From VBAT01 sp036520835 (lineage in GTDB: Bacteria; Bacteroidota; Bacteroidia; Chitinophagales; Chitinophagaceae): a stretch of 6,143 nt of DNA. This document shows positions 1 to 5,413 of this stretch, in pieces. The notes beneath the pieces were generated by a model. The model was not told the DNA's origin. It made no database searches and saw only the letters and a program-made list of their open reading frames with translations. Each line of letters starts with the position of its first letter. Position 1 is the stretch's first letter. The DNA is taken from NCBI GenBank assembly GCA_036520835.1, contig DATDIX010000296.1:1-6143 (forward strand), written 5' to 3'. Both the position numbers and the translations under genes were made by a program.

Positions 1-79
1 TCTTAAAATTGAACCGTTCGTAGAGGTCATCGTTATTATCCTGTATATCGGGGTTATCCTGTTTTAATTCATCCTGCAT
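1..79 (-). CDS. RluA/RluD-family RNA pseudouridine synthase, N-terminal fragment
   Basis: Reading the minus strand from the ATG at 79 gives 26 codons, open to the window edge: an acidic, Gln/Asp/Asn-rich start (MQDELKQDNPDIQDNNDD) followed by LYERFNFK. Bacteroidota RluA/RluD-type 23S rRNA pseudouridine synthases typically begin with an acidic tail and then L-Y-E-x-F-x-F-x-V-D-K-G-Q, leading into the S4 RNA-binding domain, so the match is to the segment just before S4. These enzymes isomerise uridines in large-subunit rRNA or other RNAs in the cytoplasm. The catalytic domain lies outside the window, so the family call rests on a short N-terminal resemblance and the exact target cannot be told. 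A perfect TAnnTTTG box ends seven bases before the ATG. The gene is divergent to lipB. Confidence 0.55.
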   Translation of the reverse strand, partial: MQDELKQDNPDIQDNNDDLYERFNFK

Positions 80-85
80 AGCCCG

Positions 86-93
86 CAAAGGTA
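86..93 (-). promoter_or_regulatory. -7 promoter box (TACCTTTG) of the pseudouridine synthase gene
   Basis: The minus strand reads TACCTTTG, a full match to the Bacteroidota housekeeping -7 consensus TAnnTTTG. No TTG-type -33 element is visible at the usual distance. The box ends only six bases before the ATG at 79, so transcription would begin at or beside the start codon and the mRNA would have almost no leader. Confidence 0.5.
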
Positions 94-112
94 ATGGTTG
101 GGTTTTTGTTGG

Positions 113-120
113 TAAATTTG
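113..120 (+). promoter_or_regulatory. -7 promoter box (TAAATTTG) of lipB
   Basis: TAAATTTG matches TAnnTTTG perfectly. It lies back to back with the opposite-strand box at 86-93, so the two polymerases would compete for the same stretch. The expected transcription start is about 125-127, only a few bases before the ATG at 131. There is no clear -33 TTG at standard spacing; a TTG at 98-100 is too close. Confidence 0.5.
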
Positions 121-130
121 AGGTTTGAAG

Positions 131-883
131 ATGAATAAACAACCAGTCATATTCAGGGATCTTGGGCAAATGGATTATAGGACCGCTTGGGATTACCAGG
201 AGCAGTTGCTCAATGAGAATGTAAAGATCAAATCGGCATTAAGAGAACTGGAGTATGCAGGAAATGATGTACAGGGAGAGACTACCACCCATTCACCACT
301 CACCACTCACCACTATCTTCTCTTCGTCGAACACCCTCCTGTTTATACATTAGGCAAAAGCGGTAATATCGAGAATGTATTGATCAGCGACGAGATGCGG
401 TCAATGAAAGGGATTGAGTTCTTTCATACCAATCGTGGTGGTGATATTACTTTTCACGGCCCGCAACAGATAGTCGGTTATCCTATACTGGACCTCGAAA
501 AATTTTATACAGATATCGGGAAGTACTTACGCAACCTTGAAGAAGTGATCATCCTGGCATTGGCGGAATATGGCATTGAAGCCGGCAGGTCAAAAGGAGA
601 GACCGGCGTATGGATAGAAGCAGATAAACCGGGAAGTGAAAGAAAGATATGTGCCATCGGAGTACGCAGCAGCCGCTGGATCACCATGCATGGTTTTGCA
701 TTGAATGTAAACACCGATCTCAGTCATTTTAACTTTATCATTCCCTGTGGTATCCAGAACAAACAGGTTACTTCGCTGGAAAAGGAGTTAGGCCGCAAAG
801 TGGATTTTGAGGAAGCGAAAGAAAAAGTAAAACGGAATTTTGAAAAGGTGTTTGGCGTAGAATTAATTGACAACTGGCAATAA
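131..883 (+). CDS. lipB: LipB, octanoyl-[acyl carrier protein]:protein N-octanoyltransferase
   Basis: LipB transfers octanoyl from acyl carrier protein to a lysine of lipoyl domains (pyruvate and 2-oxoglutarate dehydrogenases, glycine cleavage H protein) in the cytoplasm; LipA then inserts sulfur. With the ATG at 131 the protein is 250 residues. Visible family motifs are VEHPPVYTLGKSG (about 66-78), the signature RGGDITFHGPQQIVGYPI (102-119), and KICAIGVRSSRWITMHGFALNVN (172-194), whose Lys172 is the expected catalytic lysine. FIIPCGI (202-208) holds the expected catalytic Cys206. An in-frame TTG at 125 would add two residues, but it falls at the predicted transcription start, and GAGG at 120-123 suits the ATG. 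Residues about 43-61, before the VEHPP strand, are poorly conserved and partly encoded by a heptamer repeat. lipA is not in the window. The family assignment is secure. Confidence 0.95.
   Translation: MNKQPVIFRDLGQMDYRTAWDYQEQLLNENVKIKSALRELEYAGNDVQGETTTHSPLTTHHYLLFVEHPPVYTLGKSGNIENVLISDEMRSMKGIEFFHTNRGGDITFHGPQQIVGYPILDLEKFYTDIGKYLRNLEEVIILALAEYGIEAGRSKGETGVWIEADKPGSERKICAIGVRSSRWITMHGFALNVNTDLSHFNFIIPCGIQNKQVTSLEKELGRKVDFEEAKEKVKRNFEKVFGVELIDNWQ
294..314 (+). repeat. Three perfect tandem copies of the heptamer CACCACT inside lipB
   Basis: CACCACT occurs at 294-300, 301-307 and 308-314, preceded by a looser CCATT stretch. It encodes part of the segment HSPLTTHHY near LipB residues 54-62. 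Three copies make 21 bases, so the frame is kept, but gain or loss of one copy would shift it. Heptamer arrays of this kind are known as short tandemly repeated repetitive sequences in some bacteria; the link to that class here is by resemblance only. Confidence 0.85.
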
Positions 884-919
884 GCAAACACTTTGTTCAA
901 TTTGTCAATTGCTATTGAC
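865..919. terminator. Overlapping inverted repeats between convergent genes, possible weak terminator
   Basis: Two competing stems lie in this stretch. One pairs AATTGACAA (865-873, at the end of lipB) with TTGTCAATT (902-910). The other is a compact hairpin, GTCAAT (904-909) with ATTGAC (914-919) around a four-base loop. The position, between the lipB stop codon and the stop codon of the opposing gene at 921, suits a bidirectional terminator. The stems are A/T-rich and have no clear T run, so the role is uncertain. Confidence 0.3.
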
Positions 920-920
920 C

Positions 921-1634
921 TTAGAACTCTTTCGGCAGGAAAAACTTATTCTTCTCTTTCAGCTCGCCGTCTTCATATAATTCAAACCTGAACCAGCCGG
1001 ATTTATAAAAGTTGGCTTTATCGATCTTAAAGCTTCTTTCCTTTATATCCTTCAGTTCAAACAGCGGCTTGTTGTCATCGGTAAAGAATTTAATGCTATA
1101 TTTTTTTTCATCTTCCGGCAGGCTGATGCGGATATAACCATCTTTGAACGTATAAACGAATTTTGAAGGAGCCCAGGCTTCGGTCTTTACCGTGTTGCCG
1201 GGAACTATGGGCCCGCCCGTTACCGGACCGTTAGGGATCACCGGCAATACCAGGTCAGGGTTTTCAATTGCCCCCATGGCCCTTCTTACTGTTGCTGTAT
1301 CCCAAACAGGTCTTTGGGGATTACTGAAAAGAAAAGTGCCTTTGTCAAGTAAAATATAAAGCCGGTAAAACATCTGGCCGTTTGGCGCTTTTGTATCTGC
1401 ATACCCGTTTTGAGGAATACCGGGATCAGGAACGGTAAGGATCGTTTTAAAATTTTTCAGGCTGTCAAATGAACGCTGGATGCTGATCTGTTTGACAATT
1501 TCAAACCGGTTGATCCAGTCTACGACAATACGATTGTTGCCAACATTCTTTACAGAAAATTTCGGGAGTGTATCCTGGGCCTGCAGAAAAATACAGGTAA
1601 TAAAGAAGAATAAGGTCAGTATGGATTTTATCAT
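921..1634 (-). CDS. Secreted protein of unknown function with fibronectin-III-like N-terminal region
   Basis: The 237-residue product starts with a Sec signal peptide (MIKSILTLFFFITCIFLQAQ, 1-20) in the Bacteroidota style, with cleavage probably around LQA-QD. Cys14 lacks a proper lipobox, so a lipoprotein is unlikely. Residues about 24-106 look like a beta-sandwich: alternating strands with RIVVDW, ISIQRSFDSLKNFKTI and MFYRLYILL, resembling FN3-type repeats of surface proteins. A Pro/Gly-rich linker (about 126-148) leads to a second beta-rich segment (about 156-237) ending in KNKFFLPKEF. I chose the ATG at 1634 over an upstream TTG at 1676 because it gives a clean signal peptide and because a -7 box overlaps the TTG. 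It follows the PLP enzyme on the same strand, 67 nt away, but appears to have its own promoter. The function is not recognised; export to the periplasm or surface is the supported part. Confidence 0.75.
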   Translation of the reverse strand: MIKSILTLFFFITCIFLQAQDTLPKFSVKNVGNNRIVVDWINRFEIVKQISIQRSFDSLKNFKTILTVPDPGIPQNGYADTKAPNGQMFYRLYILLDKGTFLFSNPQRPVWDTATVRRAMGAIENPDLVLPVIPNGPVTGGPIVPGNTVKTEAWAPSKFVYTFKDGYIRISLPEDEKKYSIKFFTDDNKPLFELKDIKERSFKIDKANFYKSGWFRFELYEDGELKEKNKFFLPKEF

Positions 1635-1673
1635 GTCAGGTATTGCAGGTTTCAGATAGGGCTTAATTACGAC

Positions 1674-1681
1674 CAAAGATA
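1674..1681 (-). promoter_or_regulatory. -7 promoter box (TATCTTTG) of the secreted-protein gene
   Basis: The minus strand reads TATCTTTG, a perfect TAnnTTTG match in the 67-nt gap after the PLP enzyme. The expected transcription start is near 1667, leaving a leader of about 33 nt before the ATG at 1634. No -33 TTG is seen. This box argues that the secreted protein is not purely read through from the gene upstream. Confidence 0.4.
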
Positions 1682-1701
1682 ATACAGGGATACTGGAAAA
1701 C

Positions 1702-2580
1702 TCAGAAGATTAACGTTCCTTTTTCCAGTGATTTATTCCCCTGTAATCCACCGCTGTGGATCAAAAGCAGCCGGCTGCCTGCCGGAAAGAAACCCTGTTT
1801 AGCCAGGTCATTGACAGCATAAAATAATTTACCGGTATAAACAAAATCAGAAGGGATCCCCGTTTGCCTGTAAAAATCATTCATGAATTCAATTAATGCG
1901 GGTTTGTGTTTTGCATAGCCGCCAAAATGATAATCATGAATGATCTCCCATTTCTTTGATCTGTCAGCCACAAGTGATCGTACACTTTCATTCAACTGGT
2001 AGTTGTTTTTTAATACACTGATACCAATCAACTGCTGACCTGGCGCAACAGCCATGGTCAATCCGGCCATCATGGTACCGGTTCCGACAGCGCAGCAACA
2101 ATGGGTAAAATCTTTTTTAGTGTAATTCAGGATAGCAGCGGCGCCCTCAGCACCCTTTTGTCCAAAGCCGCCTTCATTGATTAAATAATTCTCATCGTTC
2201 ATCAGCGATGCCGGGATCTTTTTTTCTGCATATTCTTCCCGGCTGATAAAATGTAATTGCATGCCATATTCTGTTGCCTGCAATAATGTTGGCGAATAAG
2301 ATATAGGTTCTTCGCCGCGGATGATACCAATGGATTCGAGGTTATTCATCTGGCAGGCGGCAGCTGTTGCTACAATATGATTGGACCAGGCGCCGCCGAA
2401 AGTGATGATCCTTTTCTTGTCCTGTTCTTTTGCTTCTTTTAAATAATACTGCAGTTTAAACCACTTGTTCCCGGAAATCACCGGGTGAATTTTATCAAGC
2501 CTTAGAACTGCAACTTCTATACCGTGCTCAGGAAGTAGCTTCACCGGGTCAGTACTGATATCATCAAAAGCTAATAGCAT
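1702..2580 (-). CDS. PLP-dependent enzyme, ACC deaminase/D-cysteine desulfhydrase family
   Basis: This 292-residue cytoplasmic protein belongs to the fold-type II PLP enzymes related to 1-aminocyclopropane-1-carboxylate deaminase and D-cysteine desulfhydrase, which release ammonia (or sulfide and ammonia) and a 2-oxo acid. SGNKWFKL (36-43) aligns with the family PLP-lysine motif GGNKTRKL, making Lys42 the likely Schiff-base residue. TFGGAWSNHIVATAAA (60-75) carries the conserved SNH (66-68), whose serine sits at the active site. GTGTMMAGL (166-174) is the phosphate-binding loop, and HSGGLQG (275-281) is the C-terminal glycine-rich motif. It is shorter than the roughly 340 residues of classical members, as is usual in Bacteroidota. 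Three cysteines in a row (161-163) directly precede the phosphate loop. The substrate cannot be decided from motifs. Its ATG is 65 nt from the divergent nucleotidyltransferase. An AAGGAG at 2598-2603 is too far upstream to be an ordinary ribosome site. Confidence 0.85.
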   Translation of the reverse strand: MLLAFDDISTDPVKLLPEHGIEVAVLRLDKIHPVISGNKWFKLQYYLKEAKEQDKKRIITFGGAWSNHIVATAAACQMNNLESIGIIRGEEPISYSPTLLQATEYGMQLHFISREEYAEKKIPASLMNDENYLINEGGFGQKGAEGAAAILNYTKKDFTHCCCAVGTGTMMAGLTMAVAPGQQLIGISVLKNNYQLNESVRSLVADRSKKWEIIHDYHFGGYAKHKPALIEFMNDFYRQTGIPSDFVYTGKLFYAVNDLAKQGFFPAGSRLLLIHSGGLQGNKSLEKGTLIF

Positions 2581-2616
2581 GTGGAAAACAGAATCTACTC
2601 CTTAACTATTTTAAAT

Positions 2617-2624
2617 TATTTTCG
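2617..2624 (+). promoter_or_regulatory. Possible -7 box (TATTTTCG) of the nucleotidyltransferase gene
   Basis: TATTTTCG differs from TAnnTTTG by one base. It lies 21 nt before the ATG at 2646, giving a predicted leader of about 15 nt. There is no -33 TTG. It is only five bases from the opposite-strand box at 2630-2637, so the two promoters would be mutually exclusive if both are real. Confidence 0.3.
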
Positions 2625-2629
2625 TGCCG

Positions 2630-2637
2630 CAAATTTA
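2630..2637 (-). promoter_or_regulatory. -7 promoter box (TAAATTTG) of the PLP enzyme gene
   Basis: The minus strand reads TAAATTTG, a perfect TAnnTTTG match. Transcription from about 2624 would give a leader of about 44 nt before the ATG at 2580. No -33 TTG is visible in the region, which already lies inside the start of the divergent gene. Confidence 0.45.
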
Positions 2638-2645
2638 GAACTATT

Positions 2646-3554
2646 ATGCAGCCTACATTAGTGATATTGGCAGCCGGTATGGCATCCCGTTACGGGAGCA
2701 TGAAGCAGATACAGGGATTTGGTCCCGGCGGGGAAACGATCATGGATTATTCTATTTATGATGCGATCCGTTCAGGTTTCGGGAAAATAGTGTTCATTAT
2801 CCGCCGTGAGTTTGCCGATGATTTCAGGAACATATTTGAACCGAAATTAAAAGGCCGGATTGCAACAGAATACGTATTCCAGGATATGGAAGGCTTTACC
2901 GAAGGATACAAGTTCCCGGCTGACAGGAAGAAGCCATGGGGCACTGCCCATGCTGTATTAAGTGCTTCCAGTGTGGTGAAGGAGCCTTTTGCTGTTATTA
3001 ATGCGGATGATTTTTATGGCGCCAATGCTTTTAAGAACGCGGCTGATTTTTTGATCGATGCCTGTACTGAAAAAGTGTATGCTATTATAGGATATGACCT
3101 GCTCCGGACATTATCAGAACATGGCACGGTGAACAGGGGTGTATGCGGGCTGGATGCCAATGGAAACCTGGCTGCCATTACTGAGCGTATCAATATTGCC
3201 AAAAAGAATGGAAAGATAGTATGTGATGATGGACTGGAGCCAAAGGAGCTTTCTATGGATACAAGAGTATCCATGAATTTCTGGTGTTTTGACCCTACTT
3301 ACTTTTCTTATACACAAAAACTTTTCCGGGCTTTTTTACAGAAACATGGACAGGAATTGAAATCAGAGTTCTTTATCCCGATCGTAGCTGACCAGTTTAT
3401 TAAAGAAGGGGGGAAGGTAGAGATCATACCCACTACTTCCAACTGGTTTGGTGTAACCTATAAGGAAGATGCTCCTTTTGTAGAAAAGAGTTTGAATGAC
3501 CTGATCCGGAACGGGGAATATCCTGAACGCCTGTGGAATACCCCCAACCCCTAA
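2646..3554 (+). CDS. Sugar-phosphate nucleotidyltransferase (NTP transferase family)
   Basis: This 302-residue cytoplasmic enzyme has the Rossmann-like fold that joins an NTP to a sugar 1-phosphate to make an NDP-sugar. The N-terminus LVILAAGMASRYGSMKQ (5-21) is a variant of the nucleotide-binding motif LAAGxGxRxxxxxK, with Lys20 in the expected place. KPWGTAHAV (96-104) corresponds to the base-binding GTAxAv segment, NADDFYG (119-125) carries the metal-binding aspartates, and VSMNFWCFDP (208-217) matches the later core strand. The start is the only good ATG after the divergent promoter region, and no Shine-Dalgarno site is seen. The sugar is unknown. In other Bacteroidota, relatives often sit beside an aminoglycoside-phosphotransferase-like sugar kinase, which is absent here. 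The last codons (NTPNP, then TAA) lie within a CCCCTAAAGGGG repeat, so the C-terminal tail is probably repeat-derived. Confidence 0.85.
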   Translation: MQPTLVILAAGMASRYGSMKQIQGFGPGGETIMDYSIYDAIRSGFGKIVFIIRREFADDFRNIFEPKLKGRIATEYVFQDMEGFTEGYKFPADRKKPWGTAHAVLSASSVVKEPFAVINADDFYGANAFKNAADFLIDACTEKVYAIIGYDLLRTLSEHGTVNRGVCGLDANGNLAAITERINIAKKNGKIVCDDGLEPKELSMDTRVSMNFWCFDPTYFSYTQKLFRAFLQKHGQELKSEFFIPIVADQFIKEGGKVEIIPTTSNWFGVTYKEDAPFVEKSLNDLIRNGEYPERLWNTPNP

Positions 3555-3559
3555 AGGGG
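3540..3559 (+). repeat. CCCCTAAAGGGG palindromic element, copy 1, containing a stop codon
   Basis: CCCC (3548-3551), TAAA and GGGG (3556-3559) form a four-base-pair GC hairpin, preceded by ACCCCC at 3540-3545. The TAA at 3552-3554 is the nucleotidyltransferase stop codon. It is the exact reverse complement, over 12 bases, of the element at 3634-3645. No T run follows, so it is not a canonical intrinsic terminator on its own. The pair could act as a 3'-end stabiliser or as a REP-like repeat. Confidence 0.75.
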
Positions 3560-3633
3560 AGGAGTATGCAAATGTCAAAAAAATATGTAATCGCCTTTTA
3601 ACCGGGTAAAATCTGCAGCAACTGAATTTTATA

Positions 3634-3652
3634 CCCCTTTAGGGGCAGGGGT
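3634..3652 (-). repeat. CCCCTAAAGGGG palindromic element, copy 2, inverted
   Basis: On the plus strand CCCC (3634-3637), TTTA and GGGG (3642-3645) are followed by CAGGGGT. Read on the minus strand this is ACCCCTG-CCCCTAAAGGGG, matching copy 1 (ACCCCCAA-CCCCTAAAGGGG) except around a two- to three-base spacer. It lies just past the stop codon of the minus-strand protease gene, mirroring copy 1 at the end of the plus-strand gene. The 74 nt between the two 12-base cores (3560-3633) hold an A-run and no recognisable gene or signal. Confidence 0.75.
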
Positions 3653-3654
3653 GC

Positions 3655-4776
3655 TTAATCTCCTTTTACCATGAATACAAAATCCTGGATCTTTTTTACC
3701 TGGTCTACTTTACTCAGCCCGCTGATCGTTGATTTGGTGGATACTTTTACATTCCTGTACTCGTCATTTTTCTTTATTTCATCGACTGCATTAAAGATAT
3801 ACTTCGATTGTATCGCAAAAACCGCTTCTTGAGCAGTAGTCTGCCTGGCACTCAGTATACCGATCACCTCTCCTCTTTGATTAAATACAGGCCCACCGCT
3901 GTTACCAGGATTGGCCGGAACAGCTATCTGGCAACTTAAAGTATCGCCTTTGTAACCTGTTTTTGCACTCATATAGCCTTCACCATAAACGATCTCATCT
4001 CTGGGGAAGCCCAGGGTGAATACCGGTTCGGCGATATCTGTAAATGATTTTGCAATGCCATAGGGCAGCGCGGCAACAGGTTTGAACTTTGAATCATCAA
4101 TTTTAATGACAGCTACATCTCTCAGTACATCCAGTTTTACCACAAAAGCGTTAAACTGTTGCCCTTTCACGTTAAATACACGGATATTCTTGGAATTCTT
4201 TACAACATGTGCATTTGTAATCATCAATCCTTTTGCGTCAATAAGAAAACCGGTAGCCGCCGTCTTGGGATCGAAAGGAGGCACTGTAATATCTGACTTG
4301 GTTGCCTTAACCGTTACAAGGTCCTTTTCCAGTTTTTCTGCTTTTATTTTTGTTGCTCTTACTTCCCGGGCCAAATTCTGATAATCGGCATTGGAAGGAG
4401 CTTTGGGAGAAATGGACCAGATCAGCGAACTAAAGGTAAGCGCTGTAATACCAGCAATAGAAGCGGCAATAGCAGCCACTCTCCTGTATCGTTTCCATAA
4501 ATACACCACCTTGGCTTTCCCGCTCAGTTTATCAGAATTGATCTTTCCTTCTTCCGAAAGCCCGGCATGCACATGTTGAAGCGTTGATTTGAAATCCTGC
4601 CATTGACCAAAACGGTTCATTTGCTGGAGGAACAATGTATGCTCCACCACCAACTGGTCTATAGCGGGATTTGTTTTACGTAAGGTTTCAAAGTGGAGCC
4701 TTTCGTCCGGATTCATTTCCCCGCGTATATAACGTTCAACAGCGTCAAGGATCATTATTTCGTTATTGTCATTCAT
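3655..4776 (-). CDS. Anti-sigma-like membrane protein fused to a periplasmic trypsin/DegP-like serine protease
   Basis: With the ATG at 4776 the protein has 373 residues (numbers here count a GTG at 4779 as residue 1). Residues 8-55 include AVERYIRGEMNPDERLHFE, which resembles the helical sigma-binding start of anti-sigma factors, without the HxxxCxxC zinc motif. The basic KRYRR at 96-100 and one hydrophobic helix (101-122) predict an N-in, C-out protein. Residues 131-159 are rich in charged heptad-like sequence (probable coiled coil). The protease domain spans about 172-330: ATGFLIDAKGLMITNAHVV with His191, RDVAVIKI with Asp221, and NPGNSGGP with Ser294, an apparently intact S1 triad. No PDZ domain follows. 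The gene overlaps the upstream ECF sigma gene by 8 nt (ATGAATGA), implying translational coupling. Role inferred: it holds the sigma factor at the membrane and responds through its own periplasmic protease. The protease fold is firm; the anti-sigma role rests on context and weak similarity. Confidence 0.85.
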   Translation of the reverse strand: MNDNNEIMILDAVERYIRGEMNPDERLHFETLRKTNPAIDQLVVEHTLFLQQMNRFGQWQDFKSTLQHVHAGLSEEGKINSDKLSGKAKVVYLWKRYRRVAAIAASIAGITALTFSSLIWSISPKAPSNADYQNLAREVRATKIKAEKLEKDLVTVKATKSDITVPPFDPKTAATGFLIDAKGLMITNAHVVKNSKNIRVFNVKGQQFNAFVVKLDVLRDVAVIKIDDSKFKPVAALPYGIAKSFTDIAEPVFTLGFPRDEIVYGEGYMSAKTGYKGDTLSCQIAVPANPGNSGGPVFNQRGEVIGILSARQTTAQEAVFAIQSKYIFNAVDEIKKNDEYRNVKVSTKSTISGLSKVDQVKKIQDFVFMVKGD

Positions 4777-5341
4777 CACCGTTTCCGTTTTTATAGTGAG
4801 TAAAAAATATTTTCTTCAGTCTCATCAGGCACTTGTACTTCTGGTTCTTTGCATTTTCGGCGTTGGTATAACCGAAACCTGCTGCTATTTCCTGCATATT
4901 CTTTTTTTGCAGGTAGTAAGCCTCTAACAGGCTTTTGCAGGGTTCTCCCAAGCTGCCGATCGCTTTTTCCATCATCTCGAATTCGGTATTCCTCTTTTCA
5001 TGCTCCCCGATATCCTCTTCTACCGGAACGATCCCCTCTATATCGCCAACCTCTGTATACCGGCTGGCCTGCTGCAATTTTTTTAACCACAAACGCCGGC
5101 TGACCGAATAAACGTAAGTTTTGATCTGGCAGTTAAGTTCGAAAGTACCCGATCTTGCCTTTTCATAAAGAACTATCATCGCCTCCTGGAATACGTCTTT
5201 TGCATCGTCTGCTGAACCGTTGTTGTTGATTATCAGGGCCTGAACCATGTTGTAGTTCTCCTTATAAATAGTCTCAACGGCCTTTTTATCGTTTCTTGCC
5301 AGTCCCCGGAGCAAAGCGTTTTCGTTATCTTCTTGTTTCAC
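4769..5341 (-). CDS. ECF-type RNA polymerase sigma-70 factor
   Basis: This 190-residue protein has the two-domain layout of extracytoplasmic-function sigma factors. Region 2 covers about 18-92 and includes SADDAKDVFQEAMIVLYEK (43-61; the DAxDvxQe core-binding helix) and IKTYVYSVSRRLWLKKLQ (73-90), the -10 recognition and melting part. A linker (about 93-125) joins region 4 (about 126-178), whose helix-turn-helix MQEIAAGFGYTNAENAKNQKYKCLMRLKK (149-177) should read the -35 element. Translation starts at GTG 5341; the next in-frame Met is residue 32, inside region 2, so GTG is preferred. It is the first gene of a two-gene operon with the membrane protease downstream. The element GGGTTAC-N15-GTATTAA lies just upstream and predicts a leader of only a few bases. 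The same element faces the divergent lipoprotein gene, so autoregulation is likely but inferred. Confidence 0.92.
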   Translation of the reverse strand: MKQEDNENALLRGLARNDKKAVETIYKENYNMVQALIINNNGSADDAKDVFQEAMIVLYEKARSGTFELNCQIKTYVYSVSRRLWLKKLQQASRYTEVGDIEGIVPVEEDIGEHEKRNTEFEMMEKAIGSLGEPCKSLLEAYYLQKKNMQEIAAGFGYTNAENAKNQKYKCLMRLKKIFFTHYKNGNGDE

Positions 5342-5351
5342 TATCCCGTAT

Positions 5352-5380
5352 TTAATACATTTTTTTAAAAATAGTAACCC
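5352..5380 (-). promoter_or_regulatory. Candidate ECF-dependent promoter of the sigma/protease operon
   Basis: On the minus strand GGGTTAC (5380-5374) is followed after exactly 15 nt by GTATTAA (5358-5352). The same two blocks at the same spacing occur on the plus strand at 5414-5442. The predicted transcription start (about 5346-5343) is next to the GTG at 5341, so the transcript would be leaderless or nearly so. Confidence 0.6.
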
Positions 5381-5413
5381 TATACCAGCCTGAAAAAAAA
5401 AGTTTACAATTCC

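Noticed and set aside
125..130. TTG start for lipB two codons upstream
   Set aside because: It falls at the predicted transcription start, and the ATG at 131 has a GAGG at suitable distance; the two extra residues add nothing conserved.
294..314. Possible CRISPR-like repeat array in lipB
   Set aside because: The copies are directly adjacent 7-mers with no spacers and lie in a coding sequence.
1635..1676. TTG start extending the secreted protein by 14 residues
   Set aside because: It would bury the signal peptide behind a basic, Pro-containing tail and it overlaps the predicted -7 box, so it would probably not be in the transcript.
3014..3317. Two minus-strand open frames inside the nucleotidyltransferase
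   Set aside because: Both are opposite the conserved nucleotidyltransferase core (NADDFYG to VSMNFW) and their products resemble nothing recognisable.
3540..3652. Reading the CCCCTAAAGGGG pair as ordinary intrinsic terminators
   Set aside because: The stems are only four base pairs each and neither is followed by a T run in the direction of transcription, unlike the clear terminator at 5698-5728.
4082..4381. 99-codon open frame on the plus strand opposite the protease gene
   Set aside because: It lies wholly inside the minus-strand protease frame, which has full catalytic motifs; the plus frame shows no motif and no ribosome site. It is a shadow.
4777..4779. GTG start for the protease one codon before the ATG
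   Set aside because: The ATG at 4776 is a stronger start and gives a typical overlap with the sigma stop codon; the difference is a single residue and cannot be settled by sequence alone.
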